From Cloeon dipterum (Eukaryota; Arthropoda; Insecta; Ephemeroptera; Baetidae), in the NCBI RefSeq assembly GCF_949628265.1, contig NC_088788.1:12028001-12092000 (forward strand): a stretch of 64,000 bases of DNA, given 5' to 3'. The notes under the pieces are model-generated. The model did not search any database, had not been told where the DNA came from, and was given only the letters and a program-made list of their open reading frames with translations. Shown one piece after another: positions 30,128-47,912 of this stretch. Made by a program: the position numbers and the translations under genes. Position 1 is the stretch's first letter. Every line of letters starts with the position of its first letter.

Positions 30128-31513
30128 GCTGGAACTGGCGTAGACAGTCAGTCACTTGAATTCCGAGAAACCATCTGCAAAAAAAAGTTTGAAAATCATA
30201 CAGCTCGAAAACAAATCAATAAGAACATAGTCGACTTCTATAAAATATATAAAATGCCGATGAAATAGTACAGGCTCTAAGCTAAATGTGAGCAGGAAAA
30301 ATGAAATTCAAATTACAAGCAAGTAACCTTATACAGAGGCGAACAAGTTGTTTGTGTGTGGAACAATGCACGTAATACGTAATCAAAATATTTATCTGAA
30401 TCAGCAGGGACCAGCAGGGACTGCCGGCGTGTTGTTGCTGGAAGTGGCAACGGCTGATATATTTGAAAGTGGGAGCAGCACAAAGCGCGGGAAAGCCGCA
30501 TGTGCGTTGCTTCTATATTTATACACAGTAAAATTAAATTGGTTAAGTTGAATTTAAATTTTCCGGCATATTAACATCACAATGAAATAATAAGAATTAT
30601 TAACAGCCGTTCATTGAAAAATTCGTCGGCATTAGAACTCAATTTTATTGTTATTTTTTGTAACGTTTTTAAGTTAAAATTTAACTCAAGTCATGTTCTA
30701 CAGCCATGCCTATTAATTATTGATAGTTTCTATCCTCTATAACAATTTTTAGGATCATAATTATTGAGTTAAAAGGGGCAGAATAAAAATGACTTTGAGT
30801 AATACCTATATTTAAAATAAATAAGTCATGCAAAGAGATCCAATTCGAATTTTTTGTGGTAATAATTATTCATAGGTAGTGTTAGTGAACTGCAAGTTAA
30901 TATATGTCGCCTTTAACATACATGCTACATGTATGCAAATATTTTGCATTTGACATGGATATTTTTTAAAAGATAATCCTATAATTATCTGTAACATTAC
31001 GATGAACATAATCAACAAGAAGTTGATGAACCATTATTAATATGAAATAAATAATAATATAAATGATTGTATTGAAATAAAAATCAAACCGAAAAACATA
31101 TAATATCGCAGTGCCTTCTGAACTGCTAAGAAGGGCACAGACCGGCAAAATTAAGTTTTGGTCTGACAAAAAAATTAAATGTATAGACAAAATGAACAAG
31201 GATAGGATGTTACTGATGTTAATTATCAACAGCAAAATTTACACACAATATTCAGTGCTGGACTTGCGGATTATTTTTTCCGTTTGCTTGTGAGACGCCT
31301 AGATTAAGGAGCGCCCGACGCGCCGGTCTAGCATATTAATCATATATATAAATTAAATTGGCAGGAAAATAGCTGCTTCGCGATCTTGGAATGCAAAAAC
31401 TGGAAATAACTCGTTTTCCCCCTTCTATATACTCATCATCGCTTTTGTTTATCTCATAAAATCAGAGCTCTGCTCCACAGCTTCACTCTAATTTCATGTC
31501 GGCAACACCAAAC
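30128..31513. other. Intergenic region before the CYP4 array
   Basis: About 1.4 kb of AT-rich DNA. The part near 30300-30530 may hold the Mis18-like gene's promoter. Near 31310-31330 lies CCCGACGCGCCGGTC, related to the GC-rich motif upstream of other P450s in the array. No gene is seen. Confidence 0.45.
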
Positions 31514-33167
31514 ATGGGGTTGTTGTTATCCATTCTTTTACTTGGATTGCGGGCGTTAGTGTTTCTTGTACTGCCCATTGTGTTATTCATGCTAAAAACT
31601 AGAAAAGATCCAAGAATCAAGAGAGACTTGGAGCAATTTGGAGGGCCCGTATCATATCCCTGATCGGCACATCTTACATGTACTTCGGCAAAGACTCTGT
31701 TGATAATATACGCGAAACAAAATATTGCACTTTCAAAAGACAAGCATTTTAGCACTATTCAAAATGTTCTTCAATGACAATATGAAGAGTTATGGCAACA
31801 TATTCCGAGTTTGGGACATGAATTCAGCAAAGCTGATAATTGGTTCGGCAAAACACTTAACAAAACGAGTAAAATATTCGTTCTGAACATCGCCAGCAAT
31901 TAAATGAATTTCTTTACAGACTTGATCGGCTCCTGATGCAGCGGTATCTTTCTCCAATACTGAGGGTTGATTTTCTTTACAAGTTTTCTAGCGTGAAGAA
32001 AAGAACTGAGCAAGCAGCAAAAATTGTTGAAGATTACACTAGCAAGGTATTGAATGATTTTTTTGAGTTGAATTCTGGCAGCAAAATTGAATTTTGACTG
32101 CAACATTTTAACCAGGTAATAGAAGAAAGGAGAAATTACCTAAAAACTTTGAAGGAAGCAGAGTCTTTTGGTGACGTAGAAGAAAATAATAATGTGGGAT
32201 TAAGACGGAAAAACATGGCTTTCATTGACACTCTTCTAAAGGCCCAAGAAGAGAACAGATGTCTCATGACCGACAAAGACATCAGGGATCAAGTCAGCAC
32301 TTTTAAGGCCGCGGTAATTAATTTTGCAACTTTATTTCTATATGCGACAATATAATCCTCTTAACTTTTCCAGGGAAATGACACCGTGACGGCCGCCAGT
32401 TGCTGGACCCTTCTTATCAAAGGCACATACCCCGAGATCCAAAAAAAGGTTGTGGACGAGTTGCATCAGGTTTTCGGCAGCTCAAAACGCGCACCTACAA
32501 TGAATGACTTAGCCGAGCTAAAATATCTTGAGCGGTGCATCAAAGAAACCCTGAGACTCTATTCAACGTTTCCATTCTTCAAGCGACAGATCCGAGAGTA
32601 TATTCACTTTCACGGTAAATTGATATTAATTGTTAACTATATTTCAAGTGGTAAAATAATTTTATTTCTACTGCATGTTATGAAGATGGACTAGTCGCTC
32701 CAGCTGGAGTCACAGCATCCATCAACCTATTTATGCTTCACAGAGATCCAGAGCACTTTCCCGACCCCGAGAGGTTCGATCCCGACCGATTTTTGCCGGA
32801 GAACTGTGCTCGACGACACCCACATTCCTATTTACCATTTAGCGCTGGGCCCAGAAATTGCATAGGTTTTTCATCAAATTTCAAGGTTTAGTAGGCCTGC
32901 ATTTCACGGATAAAAATTTTTCAGGTCAAAAATTTGCTCTGCTCGAGGGAAATGCGGTTGTGTCTACAGTTTTGCGCCATTTAGAGGTGGAGGCTGCGCA
33001 GTCAATTGATGAAGTAAAAATTGAGGTGAATTTTTGTAGTCAAAAGCGTAGTGCATTTTACTTAATTTATTTAGCATCAGGTTGCTTTGGTTATGAAGCC
33101 GCAGAACGGGCTCAAGGTGCGACTTCGAGACCGCGGAGCAGATGATTTAAAATTACGATTGAACTAA
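31514..33167 (+). pseudogene. CYP4-type P450 pseudogene 1
   Basis: The start corresponds to the ATG context shared by its neighbours (MGLLLSILLLGLRALVF). Exon 1 has lost one base near 31660 compared with the intact gene at 37886, so the frame breaks just after GGPVSYP. Exon 2 (from about 31743) is cut after SAKH, and the counterparts of exons 3 and 4 are missing. Exons 5-10 (about 31922-33167) remain largely readable: FLYKFSSVKKRTEQA, the I-helix [25 protein letters not shown] and the final QNGLKVRLRDRG. The protein could not be a working P450. Similarity is closest to the gene at 33723. Confidence 0.88.
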
Positions 33168-33462
33168 AAAACTAGAAAAGGTGTTTGTATTTATCATAAA
33201 ATAATAACAGACAATAAGAGCAGACTTTTCCTTGCGTATACTGCAAAATGTTTTGGTACATTGCCTTAAAATATGTATATTGAAGGCGTTCAAAGTTAAT
33301 ATTTTTTAAATTAACTAGGTGAACTAGATAGCACAAAATGTACTTCATGACTAAAACGGAACTGGATCTTTATAGCTCGTTTGAATCTTCCACGAAAATT
33401 GACGCATTCAATCCATTTCAGCAATAGCTGACCCGAAAAGATTATTGGGAGAAGCGAGTCAG

Positions 33463-33530
33463 GTCAATGTTAAAGGAATTAGGATGGTTCAGTGCAAAGG
33501 GAGAGAGCCCGCCGGTACGCCGACAGGTTT
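33463..33530 (+). promoter_or_regulatory. Conserved upstream block of a CYP4 gene
   Basis: The block starts GGTCAATGTTAAA and ends CCGCCGGTACGCCGACAGG, followed by TATATAAG at about 33556. A homologous block lies at 36933-37000 upstream of pseudogene 2, and a weaker GC core lies at about 31310-31330 upstream of pseudogene 1. Conservation relative to the diverged surroundings suggests a promoter or first non-coding segment. This is inferred. Confidence 0.5.
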
Positions 33531-33722
33531 TTCTGACACTTGATTAATGACATATTATATAAGCGAATGGAAAATTAACTGTTTGGCGATGTGAAACAAA
33601 TATCTCTAACAAACTGGTTTTCCCCACCCTTAAATTAGCTCAACAATTTGTACCTGGCCCCTTATATAACTGGTTGTAAGCAACGGCGAAGATTCACTCT
33701 TAATTTTTCTAGAACACTAATC

Positions 33723-35834
<2,112 letters not shown>

Positions 35835-37108
35835 ATTAATTTAGTAGTTGTTGGCAAAAAAGTTATAAGTAACTTATTTTTTCCCATTATTTATCACAAT
35901 ATCTCGCGTATAATCAACTCAGTATAAATGTGAAATATATAAAGGAAATAAAGGCTATAATTTATAGGACTATCCTGACTCAGCATTTTAATTTTGTTGG
36001 CTCTATCAAAACTACACACTCTTTCCTAATTGATCTAAAGTAAAATTTTGCTGTTCTAAACGACAGGATTATTTTTTGCCAGGTTTAGTCGTACATACAT
36101 CCAATGTATGAAAACAATAAACAGCATTCTCTTTCCCTCCACAACGTCCGTTAATTATTATAATAGTTTAGTTGTACTCTCAAGCCCACAACTCGCTACG
36201 TAAATTTGCATAAGCAACAATGCATATTATTACTAGCCCTGCTTCTATTTTAATAACGGGAATTATTGTGCTGTATTGTATCTACTGCTACTTTTCAATA
36301 TTTTTTTTATTTATCCACAAAGGATCCCGAGATTTAGAAAGCGAATTTAGAAGATACTCATAATGTGGTATGACTTTTGCGCTAATCAGGAAATTTAAAC
36401 ATGTTCAATTGCATGAAACTAAAATTTTTGACAAGTGAATAACTCAACATTTAATGTTATTACTTTAATTTAGAGGATTAGAGCTTCTTGAATTATTTTA
36501 ATTTTTAGTGTCATAATTTGTTGACAAATCGAATCAATCACGCATTGGATGGTTTTAAAATCAGCATTCATTTTAAGCATTTGCATGAATTCCTTAAAAA
36601 AATCAATTGAATTTCAGTAGAAATCTGCAAGAGTTTATATAAGCGTAGTATTTTGTTTCAACTCTTGTCTCACAATCAGCGTGCTTATTTTATGGATAAA
36701 TCAATTAGACAGTTGCTATTTTTTGTAGTTTTACAACACCTGATAAAAATTTGTGCAGATGAAGAGAGCGATAAGGATAAATATGTATTTTTCATTATTA
36801 TACAACCCTTATTGACTCAGGACAATCAATGCATTAGACGACTTTACCCTACATGTTCTGCAAAAATTGTACTATGCAATTTAATTTTTGTGCGAGATCA
36901 GACGCTTGCATTACGTTGGGAGGTGGACTGTAAGGTCAATGTTAAATGCTTGAGGATGAGCGCAATGGGGAAATCCCACCGGCGCGCCTGACAGGTTTTG
37001 ATCCGGCACGGATTTGTATGATGTTAAGCGACTGAAAAAAACTGTTTCGCGAGAGGGAATTACTGAAAATACTCGTTTCCCCTTTAATATTTCTCTGCTA
37101 CACCAAAC
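35835..37108. other. Gap between CYP4 gene 1 and pseudogene 2
   Basis: About 1.27 kb. It contains the gene 1 3' UTR (possible AATAAA near 35948), AT-rich unique sequence, and the conserved upstream block at 36933-37000 (GGTCAATGTTAAA to GGCGCGCCTGACAGG). A short stretch at about 36320-36350 resembles the KDPR segment of exon 1 and may be an older gene scar. Confidence 0.45.
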
Positions 37109-37725
37109 ATGGTGTTTTACTCGCTCTTTCGTTTGAAATGCGGACTTTTGCATTTCGCATGCTGCCAATAGCGTTCTTCGTGCTGAAAAGCAGAAAGGAT
37201 GCTAGGGTTAATAGCGAGTTAGAAAAATTTTATAATTCCATGTCATATCCGCTGATTACAGATACATTTGACAAAGACTCAGTTAGTAAATAGGTGTTAT
37301 TCAAAATCAATTACAAATTATTTTATAATTTATCGCGCATTACGGTATCTAGCGATATTTAACTTGCTAACTCGGAATGACTTGGAAAATTATATACGGC
37401 CAAAATATTCAGATTATGAGATCTGAATTTGGCAAGCCTGACAGTGGGTTAAGCAAAACACGCAGAGAAAATATATCATTACACCAAGAGCACAAGCTAT
37501 AAAATGTTTAACAGTTGGGTGGGCTAAGGACTCATTTCTTCAGATGGTTATTATAACATTATGATACACATTATACCCCTCACCCCAAATAATCGTACTA
37601 AAAATATGTTTCAGGCAAAAGGTATGTGGAATATAAGTCGCGAGATTTTGGCACCGCAGCCTTTATTCATTTTAACATTTTGCACGAATTCCTGCACATT
37701 ATCAACAAAAGCAGGATCAAATTGA
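37109..37725 (+). pseudogene. CYP4-type P450 pseudogene 2 (5' part only)
   Basis: Remnants of exons 1 to 3 can be read, with several frameshifts. Exon 1 is at 37109-37290, with an ATG context like its neighbours and a shifted frame soon after. Exon 2 is from about 37350, where LNL, SAKH-like and DSWVG-like residues survive but TAA and TAG stops occur. Exon 3 is at about 37617-37725, ending in HEFLHIINKSR. Everything from exon 4 on, including the I-helix and haem loop, is missing. Closest to the genes at 33723 and 37886. Confidence 0.85.
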
Positions 37726-37885
37726 TCGGAATAATAATTGTTATTTGGTTATATATATTGATCTCTTGACTATCTGGAATAAATGAAAAAATCGTCTCCC
37801 CTCTCCCTTCTTGTTATCTCTTATCTGCTCTCAGATGAAGCTACACTATTGTAATGAGTTGCAATATTTCTCTGCAACGACAAAC

Positions 37886-39968
<2,083 letters not shown>

Positions 39969-40250
39969 ACCCGAAATGAAATTAAAAAGCCTGGTAGTCT
40001 TTACGCAACTGTAGAGAAAAAATTGTTTTATTTATAACGTTGTCATCCCACAAAAATCAGCCACCCAAAGAAAGAAGAGCAGTATAATAATTATAGTACT
40101 CTCACTCCCAATAGTTTTGAACTTTAAGCTGCTGTGTGATAAGCGCTTGTTTGGATCAAGATTTGTTGGTCTTATCAGTAATAGTGTCCTTTTAGCCTTA
40201 CTTTTTGTTTATTTTCATCGGGTTCGCATTGATTTGACTCAGAGTCTGAA

Positions 40251-42502
40251 ATGGAGCTAGCATCCATAGTGTTTATATTGCGCGCTGTGGCTTTGCTTTT
40301 GCTGCCACTTGCGTTCTTGCTATTAAAATTCAGGAAGGACCCGAAAATATTTGAACATCTAACTAAGTTTAAAGGACCAGCCGCTTACCCTATCATTGGC
40401 TCTGCGCACAACCTAATTGGGCTCTCTTCCATTGGTAATTTTAAGTTTCAGTCTAAACCTCCTAAATTAAATTAAGTGAATCATAATTTCAGAAATTTTC
40501 GACAGAATTTGTTACACTGATATCAAAAAGTTCGGCAGACTTTTTAGAGTTTGGGTGCTCAACTCGCCACAAGTGGTCATTGGTTCGGCGAAATATGCAG
40601 AGAAGATTTTGCAAGGCATGGCGCACCACGCCAAAAGTCAAAATTACAAAATCCTGGACAGCTGGATGGGAAAAGGTCTTCTAACAGCAAACGGTAATAA
40701 CATAAACGAGCAAAACGAATTGCACGTAATCAATTCATCGCTATTTATAGATGGAATGTGGAAGATACACAGGAAAATTCTAACACCAGCTTTCCATTTT
40801 AACATCCTGCACGAGTTTTTGCCAATTTTCAACAAATGTAGCAAAGAATTGGTAGAAAAATTAGAGGAACCGGCGCAGAGGGGACAAACGATCGACATTT
40901 TTGATTATGTGACACTCTGCGCACTTGATATAATATGTGGTATGTAATATTTTACTGTAAATTGATATTGATTTAAATTTTAATCGTCTCTTTACTTATC
41001 CAGAAAGTTCGATGGGTGCATCGATAAACGCACAGCAACAGAAGGACTCTGCCTATGTCAAAGCAATTCGAGAGTACAATTGATTAAAATCTTTAAATAA
41101 CCAGCACTAAATTGTTTGCTGTTAGGTTGAACGATTTACTGGTTAAGCGCTATTTCACGCCCCACCTTCGGGTTGACTGGATTTACAATCTCTCCTGGCA
41201 CAAATGGAAAACCGAAAGAACAATAAAAATTGCTAATGATTTCACGGACAAAGTATTCGGCACCATATCAAAAAATTAATCCAGGCTGAATTTAATTTCA
41301 ATATATAGATTATAGAAGACAGGCGGAGGTATTTAAAAGAAGTGAAAGAGGAAAAGAGCGAATGTATTGACGAATTTACTGAAAAGAGGCGACCACTAGC
41401 GTTTATAGATCTTCTCTTGGCTGCACAAGACGAGGGCGAGCAGTACATGAGTAACAAAGACATCAGAGACCAAGTCAGCACCTTCATGTTTGAGGTGACT
41501 ATATTTTAATTAATTTGATAGTTTATTTATTAATTTGCGTATGAAAATGGTTCAAAAATAAATTCAATTCATTGCATATTCCAAATATTAGTAGCCAAAA
41601 GTGCACTAAATTTGGTTCAATTTATTATATCATTTGAATGAAATTTTTCCGACAGGAAATCTAATAATCTAAAATTGTTGCTTTGGTTTTTGGCACAAAT
41701 AGGGTCATGACACGGTTACAACAGCCACTTGTTGGGCCCTCTTTATCATTGGCACATACCCAGAAATACAAGCAAAGGTCGTGGAAGAACTTCACCACGT
41801 TTTTGGAAACTCAGGAAGGGCACCATCAATGAATGACCTAAACGAACTGAAATACCTTGAGCGGTGTCTAAAAGAAACTCTAAGACTGTTTCCTAGCGTG
41901 CCATTCTTCGAGCGTCACCTTCGGGAGGATCAACCCTTTGAAGGTTCAATATTTTGTGTGATCATACACCGTTCATCCACTACAGTAAAGATAAATCAAT
42001 AATCATTTATTTTAGGAGGAGTAACTGCTCCTGGAGGAGTGACTGCTTCTTTTAATGTGTTTGTAATTCACCGGGACCCTGAGCAATTCCCAAACCCTGA
42101 AAAGTTTGACCCCGACCGATTTCTACCTGAAAACTCCATAGGCCGTCATCCATACGCCTATCTCCCGTTCAGCGCTGGGCCACGAAATTGCATCGGTTTG
42201 TTTATATAAACTCGCCCGAGACTTAAAATATTTTATTGTTGTTTACATATTCAAGGACAAAAGTTTGCAATGATGGAGGAAAAAATTGTAGTGTCAACAG
42301 TGCTGCGTCACTTTGTTGTTGAGGCTGCTCACTCTATAGAAGAGGCGCAAATGAAGGTTTCGTTACACTTGTAAATTTTACTGTAAAGATATTTAAATTA
42401 AATTTTGTAAAGGTTGGGCTAGTACTGAAACCAGAAAACGGACTGAAAATCAAACTTCGCAGGAGATCAGGAGCAGACGAAGACTTAGCTATTTCATCAT
42501 GA
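40251..42502 (+). CDS. CYP4-type cytochrome P450, gene 3
   Basis: Ten exons encode 522 residues: 40251-40434, 40493-40693, 40751-40939, 41004-41073, 41126-41252, 41309-41494, 41703-41943, 42016-42195, 42256-42356 and 42413-42502. Landmarks: N-terminal anchor, [14 protein letters not shown], the full CYP4 signature VSTFMFEGHDTVTT with Glu319, [15 protein letters not shown] and [10 protein letters not shown] (Cys458). The Glu should allow covalent haem attachment, as known for CYP4B1 and CYP4A enzymes. It is a near twin of gene 5 at 47913, and the first four exons and their introns look identical. Intron 6 is unusually long for the array (208 bases). Substrate unknown. Confidence 0.94.
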
Positions 42503-42789
42503 AATATCTTGCTCATTTTATCTTTTTAGTAAAGTTTGGTATCACCAAGACGTTGCGCATGATTTTTCCACCTTTAACCCCCAATAAAGAGTGAGAGATA
42601 AAAAACATCAGTCTCCATATCAAAAAGGCTCAAGAATAAGCCAATTGACTAAAGTTAAAAACAGCATGATGTTTCGCAAACACATGAGATGCCAGTTAGT
42701 GTTACAACTTTGGTGATAAGAGCCTCCAAAACTCCTATTAAAAGATTTTCGTTACAATCACATCAAAACTGGTCGAGTGATAGGCCAAA

Positions 42790-44914
42790 ATGGATTACTC
42801 GTGGCTCGCGACGTTGCTAAGGGTGTTGCTTCTTTTTGTGGCACCCCTCGCCTTCCTTACGTACAAGAGCTTGAAACATTTCAAGTTTGTGTCGATCGTG
42901 GAACGAATTCCGGGGCCATGGGCATTGCCTCTGATCGGCAACGCATCACTCATGATGCGCCTCAGCTTGTCAGGTTAAATTATTATCTACATAATTATTT
43001 TTAATCACTAGATTTAAAATTTAATACTTTCTGATCAAAATTTGAATAAAAACTATTTTCTAGAGATGTTTCAGTTTTTGAGCACCAACGCCTTTACCGA
43101 ATTTGGACACCGGGTGCGGCTTTGGCTGGTGGACCAACCACATATAATGATTACCAAAGCGAGCGACTGCGAAAAAATTATGAAGGGCATGCAGCACCAT
43201 ATGAAAAGTTTAAACTACGACTTGATGCTCAAGGAGTGGATGGGGGAGGGCCTTTTGACATCTAAAGGTTTAAACTGTTTTATGTAAAAATAGTGTTCAC
43301 TGCATTTTCGCTTTTTCCAGATGATAAATGGCGCGTGCACAGGAAAATTTTGACACCTGCATTCCACTTCAACATTTTGCACGAATTCTTGCCGATTTTA
43401 AGCAAAAATAGTCAAATTCTGGTCGAGCAACTCAGTCAACTTCCTGAATATAAATCTGGAAAGGACTTTAATATTTTTGAAACTGTCTCGTTGTGCGCTT
43501 TGGACATTATTTGCGGTATGGGAAATAGTTAGGCAACCAATGAAAAAAGCCCTGAAAATTATTATTCGCTTTAGAGAGTTCCATGGGCACAGTGATCAAC
43601 GCACAAAGGAGCTCGCAGTCACCTTACGTACAAACCGTCAACAAGTATGATTTGCGAGTGAATTAGAGTAAATTTATATTAAACTATTTAAATTTTGCAG
43701 GCTGAACGAGCTTATTGCGATGAAGTACTTCTCGCCTCGGCTTAGATTTAATATTTTCTACAAATTTTCCAAAGTTAAAAGAGACACGGACTACCATCTG
43801 AAAGTATCAGCAGACTTCACCGACAAAGTATGATTTAACTGAATGATTATGAGAAATTACGAATAATGAAAAACATTTAAGGTCATCAGAGAAAGGAGGC
43901 AATACCTGAACTCGCTCCGGAAGGAAAATGAGGCTGGAAGAAAAGGTGAAAAGAAGCACTTGGCATTTTTAGACATGCTCCTGGACGCCGAGATGCGGGG
44001 AGAGAAATACATGACCGACAAAGACCTGAGGGACCAAGTCAGCACATTCATGTTTGAAGTAAAAGCGACGCTTCTGCGCAATTTCAAATTAATCAAGCAA
44101 GGATTTTGTTAGGGCCACGACACCGTGACAACGGGTACGTGCTGGGCCCTCTTCATGCTTGGCACTCACCCTGAAATCCAAGAAAAGGTAGTAGAGGAAC
44201 TTGACCAGGTTTTTGGAGACACGGGGAGGGCACCGACGATGAACGACATCGCGGAGTTGAAACTACTCGAGCGTTGTGTGAAGGAATCTCAGCGACTTTA
44301 CCCTAGTGTTCCCTTTTACCAAAGACACCTTCGAGAGGATGCAGTGCTGGATGGTAAGTTTATATGGTTTTTTAAAAGTCAACATAACTCCAAAGAATAA
44401 TACAGAGAAATGTTATTTTTAAAAATTTCATTTCATTTTTAAGATGGAACCGTGATACCAGCTGGATGCAGCGTTGGATTTTCAGTATACAGAGTTCACA
44501 GGGATCCTGAGCAATACCCCGACCCTGAGAAATTCGACCCTGACAGATTTTTGCCCGAAAATGCAGTGGGTCGGCATCCATACGCATATTTACCCTTCAG
44601 CGCCGGACCCAGGAACTGCATTGGTATTTCATTTAATTATTTTTTTATTTTTTTCTAAATCAATATGTTCAGGACAAAAATTTGCCCTGATGGAGGAAAA
44701 GGTCGTTATTTCGACTTTACTAAGGAAATTCCGAGTAGAAGCGGCGCACAAACCTGAAGAGGCGGAATTACAGGTGAAGCGATGAATTTTATTTTATTAT
44801 AGAAAAATTAACATTTTTCTGATTCAGATGTCACTGGTCTTGCGTCCGAAGAACGGTTTACGCATCAGGCTCTATGAGCGCACTTCACACCCACACCTTG
44901 CGATGCAGGCTTGA
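42790..44914 (+). CDS. CYP4-type cytochrome P450, gene 4
   Basis: Ten exons encode 521 residues: 42790-42973, 43064-43267, 43321-43515, 43575-43644, 43701-43827, 43882-44058, 44113-44353, 44444-44623, 44673-44773 and 44828-44914. The N-terminus [16 protein letters not shown] is the anchor, followed by the hinge [38 protein letters not shown] with Glu319, [16 protein letters not shown] and [10 protein letters not shown] (Cys458) follow. The ExxR motif is kept as ESQR. It is a recent paralogue of gene 6 at 50462, with scattered substitutions throughout. Confidence 0.94.
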
Positions 44915-45690
44915 GATTAAAGAGATGTACGATAAAAAGTATTTGACAGGCGAAAAGTGATATTGTTTAGATCAAAAGGCTTAATTACTGCGTAGAAAAA
45001 TATAGAAAATGGTGTTGGGTATGGGAAGCTAAGATAATAACAAAAGTCCTAAAAAAATATTAATATTTTTTCGATTAAATTATAACCGTCTGTTTTATTT
45101 TTTATTATCAAAACTAAGCGATCCCCACGAAAAGACGAGAAGACATGCATTGAAGCGTTCATTTCAAGCTTTTTTTGGCATGTACGTCATTATAGTGATA
45201 GAAATCGTTTGTTTTCGTTTAACTGATAAAGAAGATATCAGAAGCATTAAATAGGATGAAGATCAAACATAAATAATATCTAAGATGGATTGGAGTCGTG
45301 GGATAAAAAAAACAATTTTTGGCTTCAAACGTTCTAAATATTAGCAGCCATGCGCCGAGAAAATACAGATCAAATTCCGCCGTAAATCACGAAAAAACAA
45401 GAGTGCGTGACACGTCATTTTGCTCTCTGTACGCAGCTACTAACAGAGATCGGAATGTTGTACAGTTTTCGTTTTTGTTTCGTTTTGTCGAGGGAGAGAG
45501 TAAGCGTGGAAAAGAGACTAAAGTGCCACTCCTTTTTAGCTTTAGTAGCACCCCGTGACTTACAGACACAAAGAAAATTTCATGAGATTATACAATAATT
45601 GGATTACAATGTTATAAATTCAACCATAGTTACGATCGAATTTTATTTTATATTAGAACCTACAATTAACTCCTGTTGACTTGTTCGCAC
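44915..45690 (+). other. 3' flank of CYP4 gene 4 with scars of a lost P450
   Basis: Bases 44915-45070 match the 3' flank of gene 6 (52597-52763). Bases about 45180-45270 match the sequence just upstream of gene 7 (about 52790-52880, GTGATAGAAATCGTT and AGAAGCATTAAATAG). Bases about 45280-45312 (GAGTCGTGGGATAA) match the 3' flank of gene 7 at about 55270-55300. A gene 7-like P450 therefore probably stood here and was deleted. Confidence 0.7.
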
Positions 45691-46440
45691 CATTCTTTTT
45701 TATCTTTTTATCCCTGTCCTCTCGGACCGGGAAGGGCGCGCACTGCCACTGCACTAGCACGAATGCTGAAACCCGGGTCACAATAACACCGCGAACGGAT
45801 AACAAATGGGTGCACTGGGCCGCACAGGGACCCAGCCCACTGAAGGGCCACTTGCCTCCGCACCGAGGACTGCATTGAAACGCTAGGCATTCGTCCCGTG
45901 AAGCCAAATCACGCATGCTGGAAAGGTGCAAACCAGCAAGTAGCGAGTCGGCGCCGGTGCGCCTCCCAGCCCGTTGAGCAAATTTGAGCATTTCGAGTCA
46001 CTAAACTAAGCGCACTTTTTGCCATCTCTGACATTGGGTAGCCAGTATTAGATCTCCGAACTGCTCAAATACCTCCCGTTGCTTTGACACTCCTGAGAGT
46101 GCCTTAACAACGCAAGCCAACGGACTGGTCTTAAATCAATCTGAGTTTTCAGTAATAAGAGTAATAATAAATATCTTTAAAAATAAAAATTGTTCTTAGA
46201 CACAGCCACTGTTTCTCCCTGTACTACTTACAAAGGGAAAATCCACACCGTCTGTAGGGTAGTATGGCGTCAAGAAGCTACTTGAGCTTCGCACCTACCA
46301 ACAGTTGGTTTAACCTTCTGGGTAGAGAGATCTGAAACCGCGACGCTCCCCTTTTACGAGCCATCCGCAGCCGCCAGTTTTTGCGAGACGCGCCAGCCAA
46401 CCGGGTACTATTTTAAAAACTACGACTACCATTGCAAAAA
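45690..46440. other. GC-rich segment of unknown origin between array copies
   Basis: About 750 bases are much richer in G, C and CpG than the array around them (for example GGCCGCACAGGGACCCAGC and CGAGTCGGCGCCGGTGCG). Open frames on both strands (45653-45991, 45681-45878) show no recognisable protein. The composition and the position at a duplication break suggest an inserted mobile-element or foreign fragment. I cannot classify it. Confidence 0.5.
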
Positions 46441-46524
46441 TGCCGCTGTGAAGGTTTCCAAGAACCAATTACTTTGTTGAAAATTTCATCAAGGTGGGAT
46501 TTTTTCAGGAAATTCCATTCGTTA

Positions 46525-46654
46525 GCCGTAACATCATGAAATAACTTGTCATTTATCTTTTTTTTAAAGTTTGGTATCACCAAGACGTTGCGCATGATTT
46601 TTTCATCTTTAACCCCCAATATTTATCTCTAAAGAGTGAGAGATAAAAAACATC
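46525..46654 (+). repeat. Fragment of the CYP4 gene 3 3' flank
   Basis: This fragment matches 42485-42612 and 50157-50282 (CACCAAGACGTTGCGCATGA, TTTAACCCCCAAT, GAGTGAGAGATAAAAAACATC), so it is the last codons and 3' flank of a gene 3/gene 5-type P450. It joins directly to the middle of exon 6 of a gene 2-type P450. The junction marks a rearrangement breakpoint. Confidence 0.85.
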
Positions 46655-47637
<983 letters not shown>

Positions 47638-47912
47638 ACCCGAAATGAAATTAAAAAGCCTAGTAGTCTTTACGCGGCTGTAGAATAAAAATTGTTTTAT
47701 TTATAAAACAACCCACAAAAATCCGCCACCCAAAGAAAGAAGAGCAGGATAATTATATTACTCTCACTCCCAATAGTTATGAACTTTAGACTGCTGTGTG
47801 ATAAGCGCTTGTTTGGATCAAGATTTGTTGCTCTTATCAGTAATAGTGTCCTTTTAGCCTTACTTTTTGTTTATTTTCATTGCGTTCGCATTGATTTGAC
47901 TCAGAGTCTGAA

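Noticed and set aside
36300..36370. Possible fourth P450 remnant (KDPR-like stretch)
   Set aside because: Only about 30 bases resemble exon 1. Too short to call a pseudogene.
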